Positions 34,756-46,420 of a stretch of 64,000 nucleotides of DNA are shown here, one piece after another; positions within the stretch are counted from its first letter, which is position 1, and each line of letters begins with the position of its first letter. The position numbers were made by a program, and so were the translations under genes. The stretch lies in the NCBI GenBank assembly GCA_022410635.1, contig JAJVDF010000211.1, positions 1,638,025 through 1,702,024 of the forward strand, read 5' to 3'. Origin of the DNA: Tretioscincus oriximinensis (lineage: Eukaryota > Chordata > Lepidosauria > Squamata > Gymnophthalmidae). The notes under the pieces are model-generated. The model worked only from the letters and a program-made list of their open reading frames with translations, was not told the origin of the DNA and searched no databases.

Positions 34756-34813
34756 TTAGTCATCTCACTTATTAGGCAGTGCAGGCTGGGATGGATGAGG
34801 ATTTGAGTGTTAT

Positions 34814-34909
34814 GTCATATTTAATCTATCTTCGGTCCTGAAGAACTGGACTGAACCAGGAGATTTAGTTCAGTTCTTCAGGACTGAAGGTAGGTTAAAA
34901 GTATGTGAC
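34814..34909. repeat. Palindromic MITE-like hairpin
   Basis: Arms of about 42 bases ('gtcatatttaatctatcttcgg...' and '...aaggtaggttaaaagtatgtgac') meet over a short loop. They share the palindromic core 'tcctgaagaactg/cagttcttcagga'. Related 'cttcagtnntgaag' palindromes occur at about 59340-59440 and 60685-60765. Confidence 0.55.
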
Positions 34910-36236
34910 AGAATATCATTTTAGAATGCAAGCAATTTCTTTATCTGTACCAAAAAACAGCAACAAGAGTATTTTCTTTCCAACTTTTTGCAGAAGTANC
35001 TTGGTGCTTCAACCTTTCCCTTTTTCTGGTCCTTTCTCCATTGGCCCTTATCCAGATTATATCCTGGAATAAGGACCTGCCATGTGCATGCTGGTGTAGA
35101 CTAGGGAAGGCCTTATCTGAGGCATATCCTAGTCTATACAACATACAGTTGGCCTCTATTTCANTCAGATTTCCATAACCTTTTAATTTTTTCCACCCTG
35201 TTTGGGGACCTAAGTCCATGTCATTAACCTTGTGAGTTTCCCTGTTATACTTTGACCGCTGTGAGAGCTTGCCAGGAATCTTCTCTTACTAGAACCACAA
35301 ACATGTCACTTTCACTGATTCTTTTCTTGTTGCTTTTCAACAGAGTCAACAGAAACATTGCCCTTGTTTGTTGCTAATAATCTTAGCTCAGACTTTTTTT
35401 ACACTTTGGTTTGGAGGAAGCATTAATCGCGCAATCATACCATGAACTGCTTGCTATTGTCACCAAGCATCGTACGCTGCTCCTTAATTGCTCTAACTAT
35501 ATACCTGAGTTGGAGAACTTTATCTGTTCCAGAGGGGCAGAAGTGGCCTGAAGCGATGCACAAATGAATTACATCTCTGTGCTTCTGGTCCAGATAGTTG
35601 ACCCAACCCTTGGCATGATTCCACTGAGAAGCAATGGCTTAAGTCTGTCTGATGTGGAGTCTCAGGACATGTGCAACAGAGTCCAAACAAGGTTTGAACC
35701 TTGTATAAATGTCAGCTCCCTTTCCTTCCATCCTGATTCTCATCCGCCCCCTGTGCCAAGTGCAGGAAATTATTTCTAGAAGTCATTCTATCATGGAAGC
35801 AGTGGCTTATTTGTTGCCAGGAGACACATGGAGGCCCACCCATATGTCTCCTAGACTCCGCTCAGATCCACCAATTAGAATACACCTATGAGAATGCTCA
35901 CATGTATTTCCATTTTCTTCCCTTTTGCTTCCCATCCCATAGGCACTCTAAAACCAATGCATACATGATGCACTGATTGCCTCTTGCTGCAGCCACATCT
36001 GTATTGAATGCAGCACAACATATCATGCTTCCAAATGAACATAATAAAGTTTCTATTATGATGCATGTATCCATGTGCACAGAGTGGACTAAACATCTGA
36101 GCAAAGTGATTATCGAAATGTTTAAGACTACAGTTTTCATTCAGCTCCAACACTGCTCAATGATAATGGGAATTGTAGTCCCAAACATCTGGATCCCACC
36201 AGGTTATAAGAAGGAAGTTGATAGTGATGTTTTTAC
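34910..36236. other. Intron, no recognised element
   Basis: Part of the intron between SRCR domains 2 and 1. At 36165-36185 the phrase 'gggaattgtagtccc' is an inverted ACTACAATTCCC motif typical of a widespread amniote repeat. Nothing else was recognised. Confidence 0.35.
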
Positions 36237-36584
36237 CTGAACATACCACACCAGCATCTTCTCCATGATGGCAGTCATTGACACCCCAAGGCCTTGCTGG
36301 GCATTGGCTGAGGGCTGATTCCATCCCTGTGCATTTTACTTCATCCAGCCAGATGTTGCCAGTTCCTCTTCCAAAATATGCCTCTCGTGTGGCTTTTATA
36401 GCTGTTGCACAGCCCAACTGCCGGCACACAACTTTAGCTTCTTCTATACCCCAGTCATCATCACAGACTGTTCCCCACACCCCATTGTGAAGGACTTCAA
36501 CTCTCCCAACACAGCGACTTGATCCATTCACCAACCGGACCTCAATTTCTGGCTCTTCATTGTTTACACTCCACGTTGTCCTAC
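36237..36584 (-). CDS. SRCR receptor gene, domain 1 (first SRCR exon found)
   Basis: 348-bp exon, phase 1 at both ends (acceptor CCATCTAG, donor CAG|GTAAAA). It carries a linker of about 14 residues rich in E and N before the SRCR fold, then eight cysteines with 'WGTVCDDDW', 'VVCRQLGCA' and '[12 protein letters not shown]'. It is the most N-terminal exon I can find. A signal-peptide exon must lie further upstream, at higher coordinates or beyond the window. More SRCR exons upstream are possible but none is visible to 64000. Confidence 0.92.
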
Positions 36585-36689
36585 CTAGATGGGGAAATAA
36601 TTTCAGAGAATGAATTAAGGAGAATTCTTGTCTTGAGTCATTTCTGAGGTGACTACAGGGATTCATCTTTGAGGCTCATGTGGCAGTGA

Positions 36690-37425
36690 CAGTCAAGGGT
36701 GCCTACTTTCACCTCCATCTGATTCGCCAACTTCAACCAGTCATGGATAGGAATAATTTGGTTACAGTAATCGACACTCTGGTAACCTCTGGGCTTGATT
36801 ACTGTAATGCGTTCTACATGGGGCTACTCTTGAAAATGGTCCAGAAGCTGAAACTAGTGCAGAATGCAGCAGGCCAATGGCCGACGGGAGTCTCTGGCCA
36901 AACACACATCACACTGGTCCTTAAAAATCTGCACTAGCTGCTATTTGCTACTGAGCCGAATTCAAGAAGTTGATATTAGCATAAAAAGCCCTAAACTGCT
37001 TGGGCCTTTTGGCTATCTGAAGGAGTGGCTTCTTTCTTATAGACCTGATTATGCATTAAGATCTCAAGGAGAAGGCCTTCTGGTAGTTCCTCCCCTTGCA
37101 GAGATGCAGGGGATAAAGGCACATTGGAGGGCCATCTCTGTGCCAGGCATAGATGCCAGGCACCTATGTTGTATGTTTTTTGGCACCTAGTAAACGCATA
37201 TTTCTTCACCCAGGCTTTGATTCTTGAATACTGTAGCCCCCTCAGCATTCTGTTCTTCCCTGGAGGAAGGGTGGGTGGGTTGAAGGGAGGGATCCTTTTT
37301 AAAATGTTTTATTAATGTGTATTTATCTTTTTTTAAAAAAAAATAATCTTGATTTTTTGTTAACCAACCTGGGACCAGTGGTGAAGGGCAAGATAAGTTG
37401 TTTTAAATAAATAAATAAATTTCAA
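36690..37425 (+). pseudogene. L2/CR1-type LINE fragment (reverse transcriptase C-terminal region)
   Basis: The plus-strand translation shows 'LVTSGLDYCNAFYMGLLLKMVQKLKLVQNAA' and later 'HITLVLKNLH', the conserved block after the RT domain of L2/CR1-like elements. Frameshifts and stops follow. It ends in a 3' UTR with 'ggaccagtggtgaagggcaagat' and (AAAT)n. It lies directly upstream of SRCR domain 1, in the likely first intron. Confidence 0.8.
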
Positions 37426-39039
37426 AGATACATAAAAATAAACTGCATATTTCACATCCCTTAAATTTGTACTTTTAAAGATTAGTTCTCTTTTCACTAA
37501 CCAATGTTCATTCTTTCACATGTGTTCTTGATCTAATTTGCAGAATCATCATTATCCAGCAATAGATGGCTTTCTAAATAAGCAAGTTCTAAATTATTTC
37601 CCAACTTTCATAAGCCACAACTTTCATAATCTAGGTTTTAAAAGTTCAAAATGTTCATTTCTCACAAATTGCAAGTCAGCAACTTACAAAATGCCAGATC
37701 TAATTATTGCATGTATTTTCCCCATAAACTGATACCAAATAAAATGCAGTTTAGATAACTCAGAGTTAAATCTTTGTCTAAGCTGTGGCCACATCTTAAT
37801 TTTTATGTGAATGGAGACACATGTGAAAATGTTTTTTGTTTTCTTTCTGCAGACTTTTCCATTGAGAATGTCAGCCTCATGGGGGAGCCTTCTGGACTCT
37901 CCATCAATTTTTCTCTTTAGTTCCCAGCCAGCATCACTTTACATTACAACTCTCTGACAGGTTTACACCTTACACTGTTCGCATAGGCCTTAGTAATGTG
38001 TATTAGGAATTTGTTACAGTACATATAATGAATTTTAAGTGATTCCAAAAATGCTGTTCTGAGGCTGTGTAAACTGGGCAATTGCCTTATAACAGTCATA
38101 ACTATACTGAACATGATACCTTACCACTACATTTCTGTTTCTATTCTGACACACAGCTTGCTATAATTGTCTCTTCTTAGGCACTTCTTTACTCCATTGC
38201 ATTTGAGGAAGTAGATGTAATCTATGAAATTTTATGCTACCAATGTTCTTGTGAGTCCCTAAGATGTGATTAGACTCCCTGAATAAAAACACTGTTATTT
38301 TTTTNAAAATTCTTCCACTTAGTTTGTTAATTCTCAATTATTTCCCCTTCTACTAACCTCAGCAATGCATTTTTTTCTGAGAAGAATGAGAGCTATGCAC
38401 TAAAACATATGGAGAGGATGAGGTAGGGAAATCTGTAGTAGTCCTTTGCTTATGCTATGCCAGAGGACTTCAGGTATTAATTTTAGTTTCTGGATTTAAT
38501 GGTCTCTCAGGTAAATCCTTTTTTTAGAGGATCACAAGCATTATTTTTCTTTTTAACAATATGGCAAGTCATCTTTTTTTTGCATTAGATGGGTTCCTGA
38601 TTATTTTGCTTAGTGGAGACCTGGACTTTAGCCTCAAAGTCTTGCTCTGATAACACAACTCTGTGTGTATGCCTGTGTTGGTTTCCTTCAACAACATATT
38701 AAGCAAGCTGCTAGGATGCTAAATATACAAAGGCAAATTCAACATTGCCTAGTATGTCGGGAGAAGGGAAAACAAAAAAAAGCTGTTTTTCCTCCCTTTT
38801 GCAACTTCAAGGAATGTGGAAAGATTATTTTTGTTTCACCAGGTGCTGCAGTCATTACAATCTGCACCTGGTAAATTTTTCCCTTTTCCACTCCTAACTC
38901 AGTGCATCTAAGTGCATGGAAGAATTAACAGCAGAAAAACATGTGAAAATAGTGAGTGAATTTCAATAAGTAGTTAGGACCTTTGCACATGAGACCTTAA
39001 TCCAGATCAAGGGNTCACGTGGCATACTTCTAAACCTCT
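37426..39039. other. Non-coding, nothing recognised
   Basis: AT-rich sequence with no exon or named repeat that I can support. Confidence 0.35.
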
Positions 39040-39415
39040 ATTTTGCATATTAATGAAGATTATGGAGGCTCTGCCCCTCGACAGTATGGCTCCATCTGTA
39101 TGGGATGCTTTCCTACTTATGACATGACTTTCAGTAGCAAAGTGGGAACCCAAGATAGGANCTTCTTGGTGGAGGCCCTCAGACTATGGAATAGTCTCCC
39201 ACATGAGATGTGTCATGCATTATCATGTACACGTTCAGAAAAATCTCTGATAGACACTTTTTTAACCTGGCCTTTGATTGAAGAAACAGAATTCCATTCC
39301 TTACTTTCAGGCACTGTTACTATTAATATGTCAGTTTTGTATCTTGTGTTTATTGNTCTTAAGTGCCCTGAGACCTTCAGGGCAGTTAACAGGGTGGGAT
39401 AAATAAATAAATTTA
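39040..39415 (+). pseudogene. L2-type LINE 3' end (decayed)
   Basis: Encodes a damaged 'FLVEALRLWNSLPHEM' block followed by the hydrophobic C-terminus. The 3' end 'aagtgccctgagaccttcagggc' and 'gggtgggataaataaataaat' is typical of L2-like elements and their SINEs. Two Ns break the frame. Confidence 0.75.
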
Positions 39416-42400
39416 ATCAATGTAGGGCGTTCTGATTCATCAGCTTATGTTGCTTGGGGCAGACTCAAAGTTTAGGCAAACGAAGCTGTAGTCCCAAGCC
39501 TCTGATGGCTAGGAACAAAGATTACTAGCCTTGGGGATTGTGGGGGTGAGCTTTAGTGGTATGTTATGTGTTGGTAGCAAAACTAAGCCACCCCTCCCCA
39601 TAATTTCACATCCATCCCATGTAGATACACCAATGTGGAATACAGATTCCTACTAATATAAAGATCCAGGCTAATTTACATTCATTGATCTAGACCATAT
39701 TACTGCATATGAATTTATGAAAAGTCTTAGGTATATTTTACTTTTCCCTGTGTAAGTATTTAACGTTTTCTAAATGCTCTTGTATGAACCTTTAAATCTA
39801 CTGTGTATTTCCAAATATGTTATAGGGAGAAAAGAAGGTTTTGGAAGATATTTCATCTTGAGAGAAACCTCTGGTTGTCTTCATACTTGTTTCCAGCACC
39901 CTGGACCAGGGCAGAACACTCAGGTCCAAGTTAAACAATATTTTCCAAGCTGGTAGACTAAACCAGGATACCACCTTGAGAATTCTAGTTGAGTAACTTC
40001 TTTGGTACATTCTAAGTTCCACACAAAAGAGACCTAGAAGTGATCCATGGTCCAGTCTAATATTATGTATGAAAAGGCCCTCTAAGTTTGAGTCTGCATA
40101 TATGAAAAAAGTGGACCTTATTGTGAAATATAATCCAGAATAAAAAAACAGAATAGAGAGGNTTCAAGCTACTTTTGAACTTTTTAAAACTGTGTGCAGA
40201 TGCAACCTGAATTCTGTACATTTGGCAAAGGTGTTGAACTACATTAAATTGAACTGGACCAGTGCTCACCCACTTGACTGGAGCCTTCAAAACGTAGTAG
40301 ATTTTGAGTTTTCTGATGTTTAATGCAGATGAAAGGCTGAATGAGACCACGAGACCACTTCTATTTTAAAATGAGTGAAGACATAATCTTTGCCTTCTGT
40401 GGAACACAACCTGAACTTGATATTGCCAGTGGTTTTAGGTGTCCATTGTGATGGGTGGGAAGGAGGGTAAACAGCTACAAGAAATGATACCAGGAATCAG
40501 AATTCTTCTGGACATGGTAGGATGATATCCTATAAGGCTGCACTTTCATGTCCACTCAAATGAAAATTGACCCCACTCAAATATTACATTGTGTATATAT
40601 TTGCATACCAGGACTCAGGGACTTGCATTATTGGCTGTGGTATAGAGCATTGGTCACTGTGCCTTTATAGATAGCTGACTGGGGGTTTTCCCCTCACTAA
40701 TAACATCTTCTCTTGCTATAACTAACAGAATCAAGTGAAATGTGGTACCTAGTTACCATACACTGTTTTATCTAAGATAAGACATTGGACTAAATTGAGG
40801 TCCAGCAATTCTATCATTCGTTGCAAGAAATCCAGCAACTAGCTAGACTACCAGAAGAATCCATTGGTCTACACTTAATTTAATATAATTTAAAGATAAC
40901 CTGTAGTTTTGAAGGAACAGGCTGCTTCAGAGCATCAAATTTGGGCAACAATTTTCTTAGAAAAAAGAAAGATCCACTCACCCCAAATTGAAGCCAAGAG
41001 TAAAAGGACCACTGCTCTCTTTCTCAGTCCTCCTATTAGACAGCTTCCCAAAGTGGGGATCACCTTGGGTGCCATTGATCCTAGGAAGTTAAAGATATAA
41101 AAGCAGATTCCCTCTCAAGCGGAATTATTGGAAGCCTGGAGTTTGAGCTGCTTGTGCTCATGGGGCTCTCATCGGTCAATGCCACGAGCAAAGGTTGGGA
41201 GGCAAAATGCTGGGAAGAGGTTGGGGATGATGTATAGGGAGGAGTCTAATCAGATGCAGCTTGGCCCTCTGCCAACAGTGAGGTTTCTGAAATGACANTG
41301 TGCAATAACTTTCAGTTCTGTTAAAAATACAGAACTCAAATCTATATCAGAACTTGGTGTCAGAAGTTTTGTCTGAAAGATGTGAAGGAACACCTTGGGT
41401 GCCTGAACCAGTGGCATTGTAACAATACCAAGGGGGGTCACACTTTTTCTCTTTGGGAATTTTTATTAATATTATGTTTATATATATTCACTTATTCTTG
41501 GTAGATTGTCATGGAATACATGTTAGGCTCTGGGATCTTACAATAGGCACATGAGATAATGAAAGGATACAATAATATTTAGCTGGTTTCATAATAGGAT
41601 TTATACCATTCAGGTAGGCTGCCATTTCCCTCAGGAAGAAATAAAATTGGAATGAGATATATATGAATGAGTCCCCTTTACTATGTTCTTAAGACGCACT
41701 GTTTAACGCAAAACCAGTTTTTATTAAAACGAAGTAACAAACGAACTCAAATTCAAAGTCCAAATGATACAAGTTAACAGGACTGGGTAAGGCTAGGGAC
41801 TGAGCCCTTTAATGCTTCCCAAGCTGCTTGTAGTTCCCCAGAAGCTAATCTTTGGAGATAGGCCGTGTCCTGGTGCCATTAAAGTTGAGAATAATAGGTA
41901 GTAGCTCTAGCTTCCATGAATTAGTCCAAACCTTTCCTGAAGCTGTCCAGGCTGGTAAACACCCCACACCCCAAGTTTAATTATGTGATGTATAAAAAAG
42001 TATATTACCTGAATGATATGGGATTGTATTTATATGCAATCAAAAATTATGGAAAAGCAAAAAAAACAGACAAAGGAATGAAAAGTAATGTACCTGGCTT
42101 CTAAAAAATATAATTTATTTAATATTTTTAATGTTTTGTGCTTTTGTTATGGCAATGGCTGCAACAATAAGCATTGATTGATTAATACTGCTTTCTTTTA
42201 TATCCATCCACTATTAAACTTGTATTTAGTGTCTCTAGCTTATGAAATAACCAATGAACGCAGCCAAATTGCCTTAAGCCTGAACATGTTGACATTTTTG
42301 AAACAGTAGGATCAAATGAAAAACTATTGGAAATGGAGAAGTTTATTTGCAGAAGAAAAGCTTTCCCGCCCCTTCTTCAAAGGCTAACTATCAACCAAGG

Positions 42401-42540
42401 ACAAACACTGCTGAGGGAGTTGCTCAAGAGGACAAACCTATTTTTCCAAACTGTTACAAGAAATGGTTGTATGTCAGCAACTCTTCTTTCTTTGTAGAGT
42501 GGAGAAAAATCTCCATCGAAGATGGAAGAATGAGGCTACT
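39416..42540. other. Non-coding, nothing recognised
   Basis: About 3 kb of AT-rich sequence. I see no splice-flanked open frame, RNA gene or repeat I can name. Confidence 0.35.
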
Positions 42541-42546
42541 ATAATA

Positions 42547-42611
<65 letters not shown>
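42541..42611. repeat. (GAT)n microsatellite
   Basis: About 20 uninterrupted GAT/ATG triplets. Open frames across it are artefacts of the triplet. Confidence 0.95.
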
Positions 42612-42999
42612 AAACTTGTTTTTTGCTTTTGCTTGGAAAAACAGAATAATTAAAAGTATTCATAAATGGCATTATTATGCTGTAGATCAGTTGCAATTTG
42701 ATTTGTCAAAGCTAAATGGAGACTGGTATAATAGAATAATGCTCATGAGAGTGGCAGAGAGAATTGGTGAAAACAATTAATGAGGGATATTGAGCGTAAA
42801 GATGAATTGTTTAAAGATATTAATAGGTTACATTAATAGGTAAAAGAAGAAGACAGTAGCAATATTTTATGAGGGGAGGTAGGAATTGTTTATTATTTTC
42901 GTTTTAGTTATTTCATTGTTATTTTGGGTATTTTTGATATTTTGCATATTTTTTCCATTTTATATAAGTTTTGTAAAAAATGATAAAATAATATATAAA

Positions 43000-43215
43000 G
43001 AAGCCCTTTTTTATTCGCTTGGGAGAAACTTTTTGATAGTGATGACAATCAGTCAGTGGAATAGGATGCCAAAAGGGATAGTGAGTTATCTTTTGATAGT
43101 AATTTTCAAATAGAGGCTGGGCAACCATCTGCCTGGGATGGTTAAGTGGAACTTGCACTTGGAAGCAAGTTGGACCCAATGACCCTCAGGTTTCTTCCAA
43201 CTGTAAGATTGTAAT
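43000..43215 (+). repeat. CR1 LINE 3' end (decayed)
   Basis: Carries 'cagtggaataggatgcc', 'gaggctgggcaaccatctgcctgggatggtt', 'agttggacccaatgaccct' and 'cttccaactgtaagattgtaat', all mutated versions of the CR1 end intact at 14820-14984. Confidence 0.75.
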
Positions 43216-43589
43216 AATGTAATAGGTTCTCAAAGGCAGCAAGTATCTTGGTTCATCCTCATAACAAACCTGGCTGAAAAAGGTTCTTTTGGACATGGTT
43301 TTAACAGGTTGTTGTTTTTAATGGTAACCACCCTGAGGACCTTCAGATATAGGGCAATCTGGAAATGCACATAATAACGAATGACCTAATTGCACTGCAC
43401 CTAATTCCAGATTACATTCCAGAATAATGACCTGCCACAATCTGGGATAGGTTACAGTGCAGAAAGGAATATGAAATTTGAGGCCATGGAGATTAAGGTT
43501 TTTTTTTAATCTGATATTATTGCAATTCTGTAGTAGCAGGACAGCCACTACAAAATGTGCCAAGGCCAAGTTGAATTGCTGGTTTCCTT

Positions 43590-43690
43590 ATTCTCCATAG
43601 GCCAGCAAGGAGGCTTGTAGCTCTGACTAACAGGAGAAAGGCAGGTAGCATGAGCTTCCATAGACACATCTACTTCTTCACAACATACAT
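43590..43690. repeat. 'agcactttgagactaac' repeat, diverged copy
   Basis: Contains 'gactaacaggagaaaggcaggtagcatgagcttccatagacacatctacttcttca', the same family as at 6449. Confidence 0.55.
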
Positions 43691-44104
43691 TTGGATGCAT
43701 CTATACAATAGGACTTTGGTTTCAATGTTTTACATCATACTGCTGCTTGTACTCAGTGGCACAATATTCCTGATTGCTTAACTTCCTCTAGTATGAATTG
43801 TTAGACATGTCAGCATTCAGAGGTACTGAACAAGCAGCAAGAATGTAATTTATTCNGAACAACTACATAGAAGAAAGCTTTCCTTTTCTGAAGTTCATGC
43901 CACGGATATATGTATACAAGCAAAAAACGTGTGCATTCTCTACTATTCAGCAAATTAATGTTTTATTCTCAATAAGCAATTTAGGATCATATGCAATGAA
44001 GTTCAAACAGCTGGTTAAATATATGGGAGAAATACAGATAATCTGGGCACTATTAGAAGCAGTTACTCTAAATAAATGTGAGAATTAAAAAAAAAAAGAC
44101 AATA

Positions 44105-44375
44105 NCAGAGGCATGGTGGTGCACGAGGTTAAGTTCAGTGTTTCAACAAACAAACTGGAGTACAAAGCCTTTACATCGGCCATGGAAACAGGTGAGCCCT
44201 GTCTACTGGTCTTAGCTTCAGCCAACCTAGCTGTTCGAAACAAATTGAATAAATTAATACACAACACGATGGGGAACATAGAATAGATATAAGCCTTTGG
44301 GTGGAAAATAATCTTTAAGCCACACTGAGTCTCTTCAGGTGGGAAGGGTGGAGTATAAAAAACAGATTCTTCTTG
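44105..44375 (+). repeat. tRNA-derived SINE, family 1 (decayed)
   Basis: The body keeps 'agccaacctagctgttcgaaa', 'gaacatagaatagatataagcct', 'ctgagtctcttcaggtgggaa' and the tail 'ggagtataaaaaacagattcttctt'. The pol III head is badly mutated. Confidence 0.65.
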
Positions 44376-46207
44376 ACCTCCTCCCACTGGTTTAGAGAAA
44401 TGGAGGCAAATCAGATTGCCTTGGTAATCTTTTTCTCTTCAAGAGCATATTCAGACTCATGGTTATGATGCCTTTGGTTTGAAGCTCAGACACTTGNGAC
44501 AATATAAAAAGACCCTTTATCCCTGGAACTCTAGTAATAGATCCCTTCCGCAGATGCAAAAAGATATTGAAGAAGTTTCAGTTGGATGTGTGAAAGGTGA
44601 AAAGATTTCTTAATGTGCCCATGACTGCGAAGCCAAAGTCCATCATTCCGACTGTGTTACCATAAAAACGGGCACAGAAGTGCTGCAGCATTGCTGTAAA
44701 CAGGTTTCTGCTCCGCAGTTCGTGGTGAAATTGTGTCGTCGCTGCTCCTTTTTGTAATTTGCGCCACTTGTACACTGACAATGGAGATCAGACAGCAAAA
44801 AGTGAGCTAGAGAAAGGGGCTGGGTGCTCCTTTGTTTGGCATTCCCTCCAGGCTCAGCAGCTTTCCGCTACTGCAGCCTGGTGAAAGAGATTCATTGAGC
44901 ACTCTCAGCTTACAGCAATCGGAAAGTTAATGAGAAATTAATGCTTAGGGAATGCTCAGGTAAAATTAAGCCCTCACTTCGCTTTCATTTTGGAACAAGA
45001 AAATCAATTTTCCATTCCCTTTTAAAGTTCCAATGGGAATGCAGCCCTAAAGAAGTAACAGTTTGCTACAATTGCTATGCAATCAAACCTCTGAAAAATC
45101 AGGTCAGTGGTAACAGCAGACAATGGGAAGCAAGCCTACAACTGCCATTCAATCCACATTGAAGATACAAGGAAATAGGAAGGAAAAGAAAATTAGTTCA
45201 TTATATTTTTTTAAACTGTCTGATGTGGAGAGTTTCCTGCCAGCAGCCACAAATGGAGTGACCCCTGAACATAATTGACAAATAAATAAATAAATAAATA
45301 AATAACCATATCCTTATCCAAACTCCTCTTAAGGTATTTCATATTTCAGATAATGTCTATGCTGGTTATTTCTATATTTTGGTGGAACAGGCTACACCAA
45401 ATATGGAAGCACTTACTCTTGGGGTAAGGTGAAACAATGACACATCCCATGCCCCACCCCTCAGTTCTTTGGAACAGTGTCTCCAAAATTAAGCTAGTCC
45501 AGAAATGCCTGTTGGCATGATTAATCATTCTGTTGACAGTTCTAGAGAACTGCAACTTTCCCATGTTCTGAAATCTGTCACCCCTTAAGTTGTAATAAGA
45601 TTATGAAGTAGAGGGAACAAAATTGCTGTTATGAATTCTTCCCATGCCCAGAAGACACCATTTCCTATCATTTAAATTAATAAATGTCCACCTTTCTGAA
45701 CTGGGTGATAGATTAATCCATGGTGTGATCCAGGCTTTTGTCATACATATCTACTGAAGAATTGCAGTGATACAGGTATCCTAGCCTGGCTTATCTGTAA
45801 ATCCAGATATTGAACTCTACAACAGAACCAATGGCAGTTTACTGGGCTACAGTCACTGGAAATGGTCTGTCACCAAATTTGCCAGGCCAAGAACTCTGAA
45901 GATCTGAAATAAGAAAGGACGCTTCAAGGGCCGGAGCAAGACAGACGTCCTGGTGCTCTAGAAAGCTTGTTCTGGCCCTGGGGGCAGAAGGAACAGTATT
46001 CATGTGCACTATGGCACCCAGCCTTGAAAATGTAAAAGACAAAAAATAAGAGTTCTGCACCTTCAGTGTTTCTGCCTAGTCCATAAAATGGATACAAAGA
46101 AGTGGTTGCAGATGACTAGGAATGATCAGTCTAGTTTTTCACACATTGTCCCTCTTGAAGTTGCAGAGTCACAAAGTCTATGTGAATACTGTACTTTGGG
46201 GCTCCCA
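44376..46207. other. Non-coding, mostly unrecognised
   Basis: Includes an (AAAT)n run at 45280-45305. A GC-richer patch around 44600-44900 has a minus-strand open frame with no ATG. No supported gene. Confidence 0.35.
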
Positions 46208-46212
46208 TAAGA

Positions 46213-46420
46213 CTGCAATACCAGTCAAAACTTTGGACACATCTTTTCATGCAAGATATTAAAACTGTAGAGGAACACTTTCAAACATATTCTGATTTAG
46301 CTCTTTTTAAAAAAAATCTTAATTTCGTATGTGTTCATTAATAGTTTTGGTGTTTTCAATATGAATCTTCAATGTAGAAAACAAAACAAGAAAACAAGAA
46401 AAAATACTGCATGAAAAAGC
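46213..46420. mobile_element. Tc1-like transposon terminal fragment
   Basis: 'taccagtcaaaactttggacacat' is a close match to the 'ccagtcaaaagtttggacacac' inverted terminus of vertebrate Tc1-like elements. The phrase 'aatcttcaatgtagaaaa' further in also fits the family's terminal region. The transposase gene and the second TIR are absent. Confidence 0.7.

Noticed and set aside
42541..42611. Poly-Met/poly-His coding repeat
   Set aside because: Pure (GAT)n microsatellite.
44578..44781. Candidate signal-peptide exon for the SRCR gene (minus strand, phase-1 donor after 'RFYG')
   Set aside because: The frame starts with TTG, not ATG, upstream in-frame sequence offers no ATG, and the segment is not hydrophobic enough for a signal peptide. 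The phase match has a one-in-three chance.
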